DNA of 64,000 nt from Allodiplogaster sudhausi. Its lineage: Eukaryota > Nematoda > Chromadorea > Rhabditida > Diplogasteridae. The stretch's first letter is position 1; every line of letters begins with the position of its first letter. The position numbers and the translations under genes were made by a program. The notes under the pieces are model-generated. The model had not been told where the DNA came from and made no database searches. It saw only the letters and a program-made list of their open reading frames with translations. The stretch lies in contig CALZFC010000110.1 of assembly GCA_945643635.1 (NCBI GenBank), forward strand, positions 830,001-894,000. The letters run 5' to 3'. Shown in pieces: positions 33,014 through 45,118 of the stretch.

Positions 33014-36000
33014 AACCACTGAAACTGAGTCTGCCGGTGGCAGAGACGGCAGAGCGCAGCGATGGAGCGGGCATGTCGAAGTCGTCCCTGGTCCTGCGCG
33101 GAAGATTACGGTCGACGAGTCTCTCGCTGGACTGGACTGCGGACTGGTATCTCCTCCTCTCCTCCATGCCATTCCTAGCCGGAGAAGCGACTGCCCGGCC
33201 ACTCCCTCCGAAGTTGCTCTCTCCGCCCATCTCACTCACTTCTTCTTCATCTCAACACACAGATGTCTTTTTCTACTCATCAATTAGTCATTCCAACCTT
33301 TGGGAACGAGAGTTTTGACGGAGAGAATGTGATGATTAAACCAGAAGTGTTGACTTGAAGTAATGGAAATCCGTTCATCTTCCACAGCTCGATAATCTCC
33401 ATTCTCATCGTCAATGCGGCCGAGGTACAGAAACAGAGACAACGAAGTGTACAGCTCCTCCGACACCTCAAACATCTCTCTACTCATCCTCTCGTCTCTC
33501 TCTCTCTACTCATCCTCTCGTCTCTCTCTCTCTCCCACTCTCCTAATGCCCTGGTCTCTCTTCCATCACTCACTGTGTCCCCCTGATCACTGTGCAGAAT
33601 GGAACTGGAAGCTGCGAAGGGAGGAGGAGGCGTGTCTGGCTGGAACCCCAGGAGGGGATAGAGGGTGTTCTCAATCTGTTGGCCTCCGCTGTTGTCACTC
33701 CGATGAGGAAGACTCTGCTGGGACGCCCTCCGAATACTTTCCAAGATGAATCTGAGAGCATTTCCTTATCTTCCGTTTACATGGCTTCAAGTTAAGAATG
33801 CAATGGAAACAATTAAACCATATTTAAAAAGGAATTTTAGGATAGCAAAGAAAAGAGATTTAAGAATGAACAGACTTGCTCATCTCTGGCCGGATTTTCT
33901 CGTTCATCTGAACGAACCAGGCCATGAGAAGACGATGAACAGTGACGACGATGAAGGGATTCACTTGGCTCAAATTCGAGAAAGCACTGATAATCTCCAC
34001 AACCTTCTTGAACTCTTCTACCTGAAACTGCCATAATAACCCTTTTATCCCGTAGCATGGCAATATCAATCGGCTCGAACAGACTTGAAAGCGCCTCAGG
34101 ATATACGGTTCCAGAAGAGCATCCGTAAGAAGTTCGAGGACAGGGATGGCCCGATCAGGATAAGGAGGAATTGATGACAGAGCGTCGAGGAGAACAGGTA
34201 TCTCCGCTGCCATTCCCTCGGGGCAAAGCTGGATTGCCTGACTAACGCCCAGCAAGAACTGCAATTTCAGGCATGTTAAAACTGTGGGAAAAGGCAATAC
34301 ACTACGAAGGAGCTTACAGAACGATAAACACCTCGTTTCCTTGAACGCGAATAGAATGGACAATCCGGCGACACAACTCCAGGCTGAGTTGACTATCGAG
34401 TTCTTGAGAAAAGTACAAGGCAGAAGCCAGCAGGGGACCAGCAAAGCATCTGAGAATAACACTTTCTATAGATGGAAAGGGAAGGGGCAGAAGATGCAGA
34501 CCGAGTGAACTCTTTGACATTCGCGTTTTCATCCCTCGGCAACCTCTCGCACTGGCGGTCGTAGGCTGTGATGATTGCTTGGAGAAGAGAGAGTCTGGCC
34601 TCTGCCCCCACTGAATGGACAAGCCGAGTGCATTCCAGCACTCTGCGCAGTCCATTCATCGCTGTCTTCACCACCGGATACCTGCAACACATCAGTGCAA
34701 TGAAAAATACTCTCACAACAATATAACAATAATCCACATAGTGGTGAACCAGTGCTTTACATTCATTTTTTGTGCGTTTATGTTCAGAATAACAATTTAT
34801 TTCAAGGCAATCTAAAGAGATAAAAATTCGCATAACTTTTGAGCAAAATAGAATAAACCGAAATGATTAAATTCGCACCAAGTTTCGGTGACGAGCAACT
34901 CTGTGATAACCAGGCAGACGTCATTCCAAGAGAAACTTCCGTTGTCGTTCCCCACCGTAATCAGCCAGTTTACTATCACCGATTTCTCCTTCTCCGAATA
35001 TCGTACTAAAATATAAATGTAAAACTCAGCTTCTTATTGCACGATCTGGATTCATGATGTTGAACAAAAAGGAATTTTTTTTGGTGCAAGCATAAAACAA
35101 ACTGAGTTTTCCGGTCGTAGGGCAACAGGTGATTGAAAGAATCGCAGAAACAGCACGAACTCGGATGTCCGCCCCAATCCCAGACGTTAAATTCATCGAG
35201 ATCTGTATTGCTCCGTTAGATAATCACATTTAGAATATCTTAAGAAGAAGTTTGTAGTAAACTGACTTGCATACGGATATGCTCCATGAGCATATCCAGG
35301 ATTTCGCGGAGATGATTCAGTTGGAGACTTCTCCACCGGTCATCCAGCAACTTGTCGAGATTCTGAGCCATGATCTCCAGGTTTTCCAGGCACACTGAAT
35401 ATTTGTAATTCAACATTCGTATAAATTACTGAACAGAAGCTGAAAAGCTAACCGGCGCTTCGATCCTTCTTTAAGCTGGAGGAGCAGGACACTTGATCCT
35501 CTCCACTATTCTTCCCTGTGCTGCCTTGACTTTCGACGAAGGCGACTCGATCCAGAAAGAGAACTCGAATCGCACCAAGAACCTTAGCCAATCCTTATCT
35601 TACACCTGACGACACTCTAATGTCATAAGACAAACTGACTGCGTCAAAAAGAGAATTTCCCTCTGCTCCTCTCATTGAGACAGTCTCAGCAACGTTGAAG
35701 AGGATACTGATCATCTTAATAGTAACAAAATAACTAGTACGAAAAAAAACAGGGATAAACAACTAGTGTAGTGTGAAGAAAGCAGGAACCAGAAATTGGA
35801 CGTCACAAGCTTCCTCCCGGGGAATAAGGCTAGAGAGAACGGGAACCATCAATTCATGGACGAGTTGGTCTTCTTCAATCAGTCTGTACTGCATGTACAT
35901 CGAGTGCATGTTAGACAAGGCCTCAAGAACACGCTCTCAATACTTCATGGAAGCATAACACAAAGCAGCAAAATACCCTTTTCCTCCGTTCCGTGCTTTG

Positions 36001-39000
36001 AGATGGGTGCGTGTATTTCATGACGAGATTTTTCATTTCAGAAATCCAGCTTGTCGTTAACTGATTAATTGCCTATAATAAATAATGAGACGGTGTGATA
36101 TCAGGAATTCTTTCTAATCGCGTACTATTCAAGCATTACATTGACAGAAGTACGTTGAACCTTTGTGCGATATTCGATGAGAGCCATAATGGATAAGTCA
36201 GAACGAAGAGATTCGCATGACTCGACCAGTTCGTAGAGATCATCGGAAGATCCGTTGAAGAGTTTGTCCCGGTGCAGCTGCTCCATCACATCCATCAACG
36301 AAGCCAAGAGAGAGCTGCACTTTCCATCCGCGTACTCACCTCCCTTAACTTTCATGTTGTTTCCACTTGAATAAAAAAAACCAAACAAAGGACTATGCGG
36401 ATTACACTCAAACATATGCGACTAAGTAACCTGTTGAATAAGTGTATAAATGCGAGAGAAGAGGCGAATAATGCGTTTCCAGCAAATGTGCTGGAGATCT
36501 CGTCCAAACTTGTTGAACAAGCGACGGAGATAGCAGAGGACATCCACGGCCAGAATGGCAGAGGCAGTGGCGGCCCCCTCCATCGAAGCTATCACACTCG
36601 CCGGCGAACAACGCACGCTCTCCACTTTCTGCAACACAAGTCAATCTATCTCCTCACGAGGAAAAAGAGCGAATATTGTAATGACCAACTGGAAAAAAAA
36701 CTAATACCTGTTTGAAATTATAGTAATAGTTTAAAGGAACCAACTGAAGAATAAAACTATATATTTTTGATCACGTGCTCATAAAGTTGCCTTTTACGGC
36801 ACGAGAAAAAGGAGTGTTACTTACACATACCGCAACAAAGTCTATACCGTATTTAGATGTCTTTCATTCTGCGTACGTGTTTTTTTCCTGTTTCAACAAA
36901 TAGAGGAAATGTACTTAAACTTTCTAGATTTATGTTATAGACCGCTATGAATTGATCCATAAAAATAAAACATATATTAATAATAATAATAAAATATACT
37001 AATTGCGCCACAGAAATCTCCGATAATTAAAAAGTTCAACTGATGCGCTCACATCTGTTCCCCATGTTGCTTGTGCAAGACAGAAGACGGCGCCTCTCAA
37101 AGTCTTCAACACCTGAAAAGGATTTTGCTCATTGTTAGAGATCTTATCTCCATAAAAAAGGAACTTTTCCAGGAGAAGGAGCAACCCAGTAAGGATTGGA
37201 AAATACAGAGGAATACTGCAAAATTAGAAAGAATATAGAGGACTGCAATGTAGCGACAGAACAAGAAAATAGAAGAAAGTAGTGAGAGAGGGCAATGAAT
37301 GATCAGCTGGAGATGTCAGCTTCCGGCAGAAGTGCCAAAAATGAATAAACAAAGAAAATGAACGAACCTGAGGATTACAACTGCTTAGCAACTCGGAAGA
37401 CTGCTCGAGCATGCTAAGGAGAATTTTGCGAGTTCGGTGGCCAAGTTGAGAAGTCAACAAACTCCGAGTGACATTCCACGACTCTTTCTTATACTCATCG
37501 ACAAGCAAAAGAGAACAGAGAGTCGTAATGACGAACTCAAGTTGAGAGCGGGGAAGGTCACTAAAACGTCATTTCGAAGTTGACCAGAAATTCGTTGAGT
37601 CAACTAACCAACCTGTATTTCAATATGTACAGAAGGAGCTCGAGACACTTCAAACCAAGTTCTTTAGAGTGGCAGCCACCGGCGCAGGACAAACACACTG
37701 CGTGCACCTTAACAAGCACAACGGAAAATGCTAGAAAGGAGAAACAATCTCACTGACCATTTTGACCCGACTGGCCTCGCTGATGAAAGCGGAGTTGTGG
37801 ATGAAAAGCTGCTGAGTCATCAGGATGACCTTTTCAGCGAGTGCATGAAGTTGTTCCTGTAGGCTCTGTCCGTCTCCCTCTTCTCCATCTTTTGTCTTCG
37901 TTGCCAGCGTCTTCTCCACCCAGTCAGCCATCACAAAGTCCATAGCCTATAGATATATAATTTTCTTTCATCCTATTGAATAACTTTTTAAAAATAAACA
38001 ATCTCCAAAAATGATGAACGAAACCTTTTCGAAGCCGTTTAGATTTTTTCCGTCTTCTGAGAGTGCGCCGAGCCATCTCAGCGTCTTTTCTTCGCAACCA
38101 AGCTCGCGAATTTTCTGGAAAAGTAGAAAATGCAACATGCAAATTCCAAATGAAATAAAAATTCAACCTCAAAGAAAGTGTGGCGAAGAGCGAGTCCTAG
38201 GAATTTTTGAGTTTCCGTCAACTCGATCAGCACTTGCAGAGTGGGCTCGCGAGTTTCTGGCTCGGCCAACATATCGTTGGTCTCGTGCCAGACACCTTCC
38301 AGAGTGGAAACTTGCAGACTACGGCGACGCATAACCTCAACCACAGAAGATAGGGAGATATGGAGAAATAGAGAGAGAGAGAGAGAAATAGAGAGTGAGA
38401 GAGAAAGATAAATAGAGAGTGAGAGGTGGTGGCGAGGGATGCAAGGGAAAACCAGTGCACAAAGGTATGGCTAGAAGCAATAGTTAACTGCCGCCGCACC
38501 CTTGAAGCCATCGAAGAGGCAATTGAAAGTTCTCTTGACTGAGCGAGTGGCCGGTTGCGGTTGGACTGTGGCCATGGAAGACAAGGAAGCCACCAGTAAG
38601 GATTCCGAGAGACCACTCTGACAATTCGCCACTCCATTCACAACACAAAGACACACAACACTCCATTCTGGGGTGAAGGGATTCAAAGGAGAAGTCTATT
38701 AGAAAGCTGAAATTGTAAATGAACACGTGTTGGGTCATAGCTAATACATTTAGTTCGCGTGCACATTCTACGTAATCATCTGGGTGCACAGTAAGAAGCG
38801 TTAAGATTGAATCTCATCTTTATTTTTTCTAAGTAAACGGTCCAAAATATAACCAAAATAAGAACTGACATCTTGAATATTCCTAAGCGTTCGAACACGC
38901 GTTTTGTTGGCATTCCCTTTACTCATTAGTGTCCAAGCCTCCTTCTTGATTGATCCTTCATTTGTAACATAGTCAACTGTGCCTCTCTGCAAAGAACGCA

Positions 39001-39100
39001 GTATGGGAAAGAAGTGCATTCGTTTAAGCAGGAAAGTAAATGGTACCTCTGATCGGTCTGTCCGATTCGTGCTGAAGAAGTTGCGAGTAAACGCGTTCAT
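31348..39100 (-). CDS. TSC2 (tuberin)-like Rap-GAP protein, many exons
   Basis: Minus-strand exons align in order with tuberin. N-terminal HEAT-type region: exons near 39.1-38.87, 38.34-38.17 (LIELTETQKFLGLALRHTFF), 37.95-37.76, 37.7-37.4 (CSLLLVDEYKKESWNVTRSL, SQLGHRTRKILLSMLEQSS), 37.1-37.0 (LRGAVFCLAQATWG), 36.6-36.48 and 36.35-36.12 (DDLYELVESCESLRSDLS, MALIEYRTK). Tuberin domain: 34.25-33.85 (EIPVLLDALSSIP, AIPVLELLTDALL, VNPFIVVTVHRLLMAWFVQ). A Ser/Arg-rich linker lies at 33.5-32.8. C-terminal Rap-GAP domain: 32.36-31.36 (NLDRIPGLELHAVGILYKD, GSDRYARFIKL, NNNFISVIFNESG, SREEVKGLLGVRKILLP). Tuberin with TSC1 inactivates the GTPase Rheb and restrains TORC1. The start at 39100 follows an acceptor-like CACCTGTCAG by 13 bases. 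The last tiny exon (31359-31348) is tentative. RalGAP-alpha is the main alternative, but the N-terminal match favours TSC2. Confidence 0.78.
32600..32755. repeat. (GA)n with CAGA interruptions, intronic
   Basis: GA-rich microsatellite in a TSC2-like intron. A second GA-rich run lies at 32905-33010. Both are CT-rich on the sense strand. Confidence 0.9.
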
Positions 39101-39346
39101 GATGCCGGGCCTTCTGACAGGTGAAGAGGGCTGAGGAAGAGTGGAAGGAGTAGAAGGCGGTGGTGTACCAACATCTCAAAACGGAAACCAATGGCCGTTT
39201 GAATAACTATCAATCAAGTGCATTTCCAAATAGGATCATACAATAATGACGACAACAGAAACCTGCGTTCGGGGCGGCATTTTCTCTGCTGGACCCTTGG
39301 CTTCCCAGAGCAATACCGGACCCTCTTGTACTCATTCTGTAAATAC

Positions 39347-39755
39347 CTAACTGTGAAAGAATCATTAACCATCACTCAGCAATATTTTAAACCCATACCT
39401 GCACAATAATATAAAACTACATTGAATTGCTCAGTTAACCAAAAGCTTTGATTTCCGACTGGGTAATCCGGGGAATACTGTCTATCTGTTAGGTCATGTC
39501 ATGTATGCCAGGTAAACACGAGTAGTTTTGGAGCCAAATTTAGCAGTTTTAAAGTCTGTAGCTAACAGAACACATTCAAAAACTTCGTAGAAAGGGTGTT
39601 CTGAAGTGTCGTTACTACAAAAAAAGTAAAAGAAATTCTGATAGTGGGCGATTCAATACTGACATTACCCAAGAGCATGTTTGAGAGGGACATGAGCTAT
39701 ATAATACATTACAATATTTTTTAGCAGGAAGAAATCTGTTGCAGATGAAATAGCT
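39347..39755 (+). repeat. 409-bp tandem duplication, copy 1
   Basis: The unit begins CTAACTGTGAAAGAATCATT and ends GATGAAATAGCT. The next copy starts immediately at 39756 and is interrupted by a transposable element. Only a few mismatches separate the copies. No coding potential was seen. Confidence 0.85.
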
Positions 39756-41335
39756 CTAACTGTGAAAGAATCATTAACCATCACTTAGCAATATTTTAAA
39801 CCCATACATGCACAATAATATAAAACTACATTGAATTGCTCACACAGGAATTTTAAAGGGGGCCCATGCATGGGGAATAAGGGGCCACGACGTGCGATTT
39901 TTAGCGGCCAAGAGAGAACCCATTTTGGCCCCTAATCCACCCGGCGTGGGCCCCTCATTCTGCTAGCCGGGGCCCCTGATCAAGCGCGTAAGCTCCCGAA
40001 AGACTACGTCGTGGCCACTTATACAACGAACAGGGGCCCCTTATTCTCCGTTGTAGCGCCCCCTTTTCCACATACCTGGGCCCCCTATCCAGCTCATCCG
40101 GGCCCCTTATCATACCGTTCGCTGCCCCTTATTCATTGCTTTTCTCGTGCCTGCTTTCATCACTTGACAAGTACATTTATTCTTCTAGTTACCAGAATCA
40201 CATGACAATCAAAACGGGAATCCTAACATGCGGAAAATGAACGGGCAAGGGGGCGTTATCTATCTCGGCGGCAAGGAAAGATCGCAAGTCTTGTCCAACA
40301 CTGCACTTCTTGGGGAAGAATGGCCTCCCTGCCTGTCCCATCCAGCCTGCGCAGATACCAGTCGCTCATCACCGCACACTGGAAGAGTAGCTTTGAAGTT
40401 TAAAAAAAATCATTACTGGAGCAGTTGACCTCGTGCGAACGACACGCCTTAGTCTTCTTCCAAAACATCCATCGCTGTCCCCATCTTCAGTGTCTCTCTC
40501 GCCGCGGAACAGGTCGCGCTCGATCTCGCAAGGTGCAGCACCGTCTTCAAAAAAATCATCGCAGCGAACTTAAAGTAAACAAAACAGCGCTGACCTGTTA
40601 AAGTTACGCGACTAATTGCAGTTGGGCCGCCTCGATCCCATCCTGTAGTCGCATTTTCGTTTGCAAGCCATCGCAAACCATGAAAAACAAACTAATTAAG
40701 TCAGAAGCTAAAATACATAATGAACAGCACATGCAAAAAGTCCATGGCGAGTAATATTTTAGTGCAGCGTCCTTCTCGTTTTTAAAAACATCGGAAAACA
40801 ACCGTACTTTTACACTAGATAAACCCCCTTGTGGCCCCATTTCAACGTCAAAAAGCATTAGTGGCCACCACAAGCAGAATCAGGGGCCACGGCGAGGTTG
40901 CTTGGGTAAAGGGTGGCTGCGCGAGTGCGGAATGAGGGGCCACGGCGTGGTCGCACCCCGGTGTGGCCCCCTATTCAGCATACGTGGGCCCCCTTTAAAA
41001 TTCCTGTGCAGTTAACCAAAAGCTTTGATTTCCGACTGGGTATTCCGGGGAATACTGTCTATCTGTTAGGTCATGTCATGTATGCCAGGTCACACGAGTA
41101 GTTATGGAGCCAAATTTAGCAGTTTTAGAGTCTGTAGCTAACAGAACACATTCAAAAACTTCGTAGAAAGGGTGTTCTGAAGTGTCGTTACTACAAAAAA
41201 AGTAAAAGAAATTCTGATAGTGGGCGATTCAATACTGACATTACCCAAGAGCATGTTTGAGAGGGACATGAGCTATATAATACATTACAATATTTTTTAG
41301 CAGGAAGAAATCTGTTGCAGATGAAATAGCTCTAA
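39756..41335 (+). repeat. 409-bp tandem duplication, copy 2 (split by element)
   Basis: The second copy occupies 39756-39842 and resumes at 41009-41335. Copy 1 provides the empty site for the inserted element, which fixes the element ends. Confidence 0.85.
39843..41008. mobile_element. 1,166-bp TIR element with GGGGCC/GGCCCC-rich subterminal arrays
   Basis: The ends read CACAGGAATTTTAAAGGGGG and its inverted counterpart CCCCCTTTAAAATTCCTGTG, extended by GGGCCCA-like sequence. Comparison with the uninterrupted 409-bp copy gives a CA dinucleotide on each side (39841-39842 and 41009-41010), consistent with a 2-base target duplication. The outer ~250 bases at each end are packed with GGGGCC or GGCCCC words (left at about 39860-40120, right at about 40815-40995). 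The middle has no recognisable transposase or host gene. It is a non-autonomous DNA transposon of unknown superfamily. Confidence 0.75.
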
Positions 41336-41611
41336 AAGCGTGCATAGCAATACGATAGATATTTCGAAGCGGGATCCATCGTTGCATTTTAGTGAGGTCC
41401 GTAATTTAATAATTAAATACCAATCGTGAATTAAAATAAAACAGACATGATTCGATTTTTCCGCTGTTTTGGCATTTCTCGAGATCCTCGTATTCAAACC
41501 CTGAATAAAAAAACTGAGAGACTTGACTTCATTTTGGAAATTCTGCGACGACCCGTTACTGCCCTGTCATTCCTTATAGATCCCGGTCATTAGGAACTCC
41601 ACCATTCCCTC

Positions 41612-43059
41612 ATGTGTGATTTCCCGCGCCCTCTGCCCTGTCCTCTTTGCACAGCGAAGAACGATTCCGTTCAGCAAGTGGAGGAATTTCTTCAGCTGCA
41701 CAAATTCCAAGAACACTATGCAAAGCAGCACCTGAGTTTGTCTCGCTTCTTAAAAATTTTTTGTTTTACCTCACTGGTTTTGGCACAAGCTTTTCACCTG
41801 CTACTGAACGTTTGAGATTCGAAGGGCTTCTTTACGTGCACTTTTAGACAAATTTCACCAGTATGCATGCAGCGTTTGTGCAGAGAAATTTTACTCTTCA
41901 CTGCCGATTCTCTTCCACATCAAGACCTGCAAAGTTTGCCTGTAACATTAATGATTTGTTTAATCTAGTTGTACTACAGAATGCCGAAGTGTTGACGAAG
42001 TCACCGACTACTAGGGATATTTATTACCACAATGCCATGAACTCTGCTGTTATTAAGTTTCTGAGACAATCTGAACAACGGAAGCGTAAGTTATATTCTT
42101 CTATATTGCTGTAATTCTTTTAGATTTTTATTACTTGCAGCTTTGGCTGAACAGCCCGTGGTCTTTGATTTCATGGTACCAACTAACGCGCCTCTGGCGC
42201 AGAACACTATGATCAAGGAAGAGGTCACTGACGATTCCTACGAAAGTTCGTTTTCCGTGCTTTAATTTTATGCGGTCTTTTTCTTTATGATGCAAAAATT
42301 ATTACAGCTTTCGCGACGCCTCCTTGCGCTGGCACTCAGCTGAATTACAGGTTTTTTTTTCTTATTGACGTCTCTAGTCTTTCGTATGTAAAAAGGCTTA
42401 TATTCTCCCGCGCAGTTTTCACGCCGCGTTTAAATTCTTAGACGGCCTCTGTATTATCAAAATATTTAAAGTTTGGTTCTTTCAGGACAGAAGCGTTCGT
42501 TACGCCAGTTCCTCCTCCTCCGGCATTCGCACGACCAGCAGCTCTTGTTGCTCAAGCGAATAACGGCCCACTGCGATCTCTGCTTGGATGCGCGACCAAG
42601 AATGGAACGGAGGGTGCAGAGGATTTCCTTGCACCTGCCATTATATTTACATATTCCTTTTGTGTTGAGCGTCCGGAAATGGCACGGAAGGGCAGCAGAG
42701 ACCGTGCATTGGCGAAGATCAGAGGAGGGGTGCGCTTTTTCACTTCTTTTCATGTTCATTTCTGGTGCTTCTCATATACAATGATTTTGTGAACACAATT
42801 TCCTTGTAGCTGAAGTCCCCTCTCGTCGCAGTGCTCAGGATTCTACTCAGAATATTCCTCCGAAATGTCCTCCTCCGGTTAGCTCGATGGAAGCAACTGC
42901 CAATATTGTCGTTCAGGCATCCGTTTCTATACTCTTTATGAAGCTTGAGTGTGTTCTTTTTAATATTCAGAATGAAAAAAAAACATGAAAATTCAGGGTC
43001 TCCCACCGCGCACTCCGAATCGAAATTTCAAAGGCGGAGTGGAAATGCAGGACAAGTAA
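41612..43059 (+). CDS. putative zinc-finger-like protein, about seven exons
   Basis: Exon 1 from 41612 encodes MCDFPRPLPCPLC and, further on, HKFQEHYAKQH. This is a Cys-X2-Cys followed by two spaced His residues, resembling a non-standard C2H2 finger. Further exons join in phase across GT/AG sites. They are near 41879-41936 (HIKTCK), 41979-42087, 42140-42246 (contains IKEEVTDD, a sumoylation-type motif), 42307-42351, 42485-42729 (Pro-rich, then a basic KGSRDRALAKIRGG) and about 42812-42925, ending with 42998-43059 (GLPPRTPNRNFKGG, stop TAA). No family was recognised. The finger-like start and IKEE motif hint at a nuclear regulator, which is inference only. The start could be further upstream. 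Confidence 0.5.
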
Positions 43060-44013
43060 GACTATTTGTTGTCCGCGTATTTGTTAACTTTTCTACGCTT
43101 ATTTGCGTTCTTATGAATATTATGAAGGTCATGAATGCTTCGTGTAATTGCTTTGACTGGTTTAATAAACTTTTTCCGTATCTGTCTTTATTTAAAGTGG
43201 TAAAATAATTGTGATAATAAATATCTGTGAGATGAATGAATGTTGTTTGCTCTACTCTCTGGCCTTGCTGATGCTGAACTGTCTCACTTCGACCACGCAT
43301 CGGTTATCTCTATTAAAGAAGCGCTTTTTTTTCCTTGGCCTTACAGAGCATTTTGAGCGGGTGTTGGAAGTTTTCTTATTGCAGAGCGGCTTTGATAACT
43401 TGTGGTGGTTTTCAGACGATTTAATTGATCGTTGACTTCTCGTTTATCTTAACAGTGTTAGTTTCGTAAGCTTTATTGGTTGAGGCAGATATGAAGAATA
43501 GGCGGGCGATCTAGATCTTGGATACACTTTGAATTACAAGGGCAATGGCGACACATCCTGTCAGTCTGTTGCGGTGTCCTTTGCTGACAGATTGGCCTAT
43601 TAGAGTGCATTTCACACGCTCTCTCTCTTTTTCTCACTAGCACGCACTGATATTCTCCCTTTCTGTTTCCCCTCGCTTCGTTTGTCATTTGCTCATCCAA
43701 TTTCACAGATACCCTCAAAATCCGAGTGTTTTTGCTGTGACTGTTATGCTCTTAACTGGTCTACTCACACTCGTCCTTCTCTGCAATGCATGGACTCGTG
43801 GCATAGATTGTTCAGTTGTTAGTGCTCTCTCGTCCCCTCTTCCTTCCACGGCCCGCCCCTCACGTTGTGTGCAGCAGACTGCAGGCGCGTCCCATCTCTT
43901 TCTCTCTTCCCGACCGCCCTTCCGCTGCCTTTTCCTTCACCGTTGCAAATGCCAGCACTATAGGCGCTTTCTCTTCCCTTATTCTCGTTACTCATTCTCT
44001 CCTCTCTCCCTTC

Positions 44014-44062
<49 letters not shown>

Positions 44063-44540
44063 GGTCATTCCTTTCTCACTACCTTCATCACGCATATTTC
44101 CTATCCTTCGTCGTCTTTGTACTTTTCCCACAGCCAGATGTGTCAGTGGAATCTTCTAATTGCTCCTCCCTTCGGTCGTTGTTATTCACATTAATTTTTC
44201 TGCTTGCCTTTTTCATGCTGTGCGTCATGCTTTTTCCTTTAAGCATTCATAGCAGACTGATTCTGTTTCATGTTCACAGTAAGACCTTTCTTATTATCAA
44301 TCATCTGCGTTTTCCAACTTCACTAATCCCTCAAAGAAGACTAGTACATATTTACAGTTTGTTTTTTAGCACATATTTTCCGGCTACTGATCCTCTGTCT
44401 CCTTTAATTCCAACAAAAAAGGAATCAACATGTTTTTGTGGATGTGTAGAGTGTTCATTACTCGTCAGGAGCAGAAAAGACGAGTGGATTTGAAGTGGTT
44501 TCAGTTGGGTATAGTGAGCAGGTGCGGAGAGGGCCAGCCA
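43060..44540. other. intergenic region upstream of the P5B ATPase
   Basis: No coding exon was recognised. It includes a (CT)n run at about 44020-44058. The Ser/Phe/Leu-rich frames at 43.7-44.5 kb are pyrimidine-rich artefacts. Confidence 0.5.
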
Positions 44541-44551
44541 GCTGAGGGTGG

Positions 44552-45069
44552 ATGGGAGGACCCCCAGTGGACCACTACGCTCGGGTCGCATCAGGAGATG
44601 AGTCCCTGCATGTCTTCGGCTACCGCTCTCTTCTTCCACGCACCCTTCTCTACTGGTTGCTCTGCGTTCTTCTCCTTGGCATCCCCCGTCTTCTCATCTA
44701 CTGGAAGCCCGAATGGCTGCTCCTCTTCACGGCCTCTGCTTCTTCTCTCACCGACGCTGACTACATCCTCATCATGTCAGTCCTTCGCTTCATATTCTAT
44801 TCATTTGGCTCATTTTTAATATTTTTCCATTTTTTTCTTACACTTATTTAGTGGGCTCGTTGATCAGTTTGCAGTCAACGCACAAACATCAGATATTTCT
44901 CGAATTTAGTGGACTGCATTGCTCATTGGTTCTCGGATTAGATGGTTTTCTGCATTGGATAGAAGCATTACAAGGGTCTTTATCGCATTTAAGAGTTCGA
45001 ATTTTTGGCATCATTGGTCCCTTCTGATAAGAAAATGCTTCTTCCAACGACCATTGGTCTCATGTTCTA

Positions 45070-45118
<49 letters not shown>

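Noticed and set aside
31348..39100. RalGAP-alpha/HGAP identity for the large Rap-GAP gene
   Set aside because: The N-terminal and Tuberin-domain exons follow tuberin order, and the sequence after the GAP core lacks the RalGAP-type insertion. Kept as the main alternative pending phylogeny.
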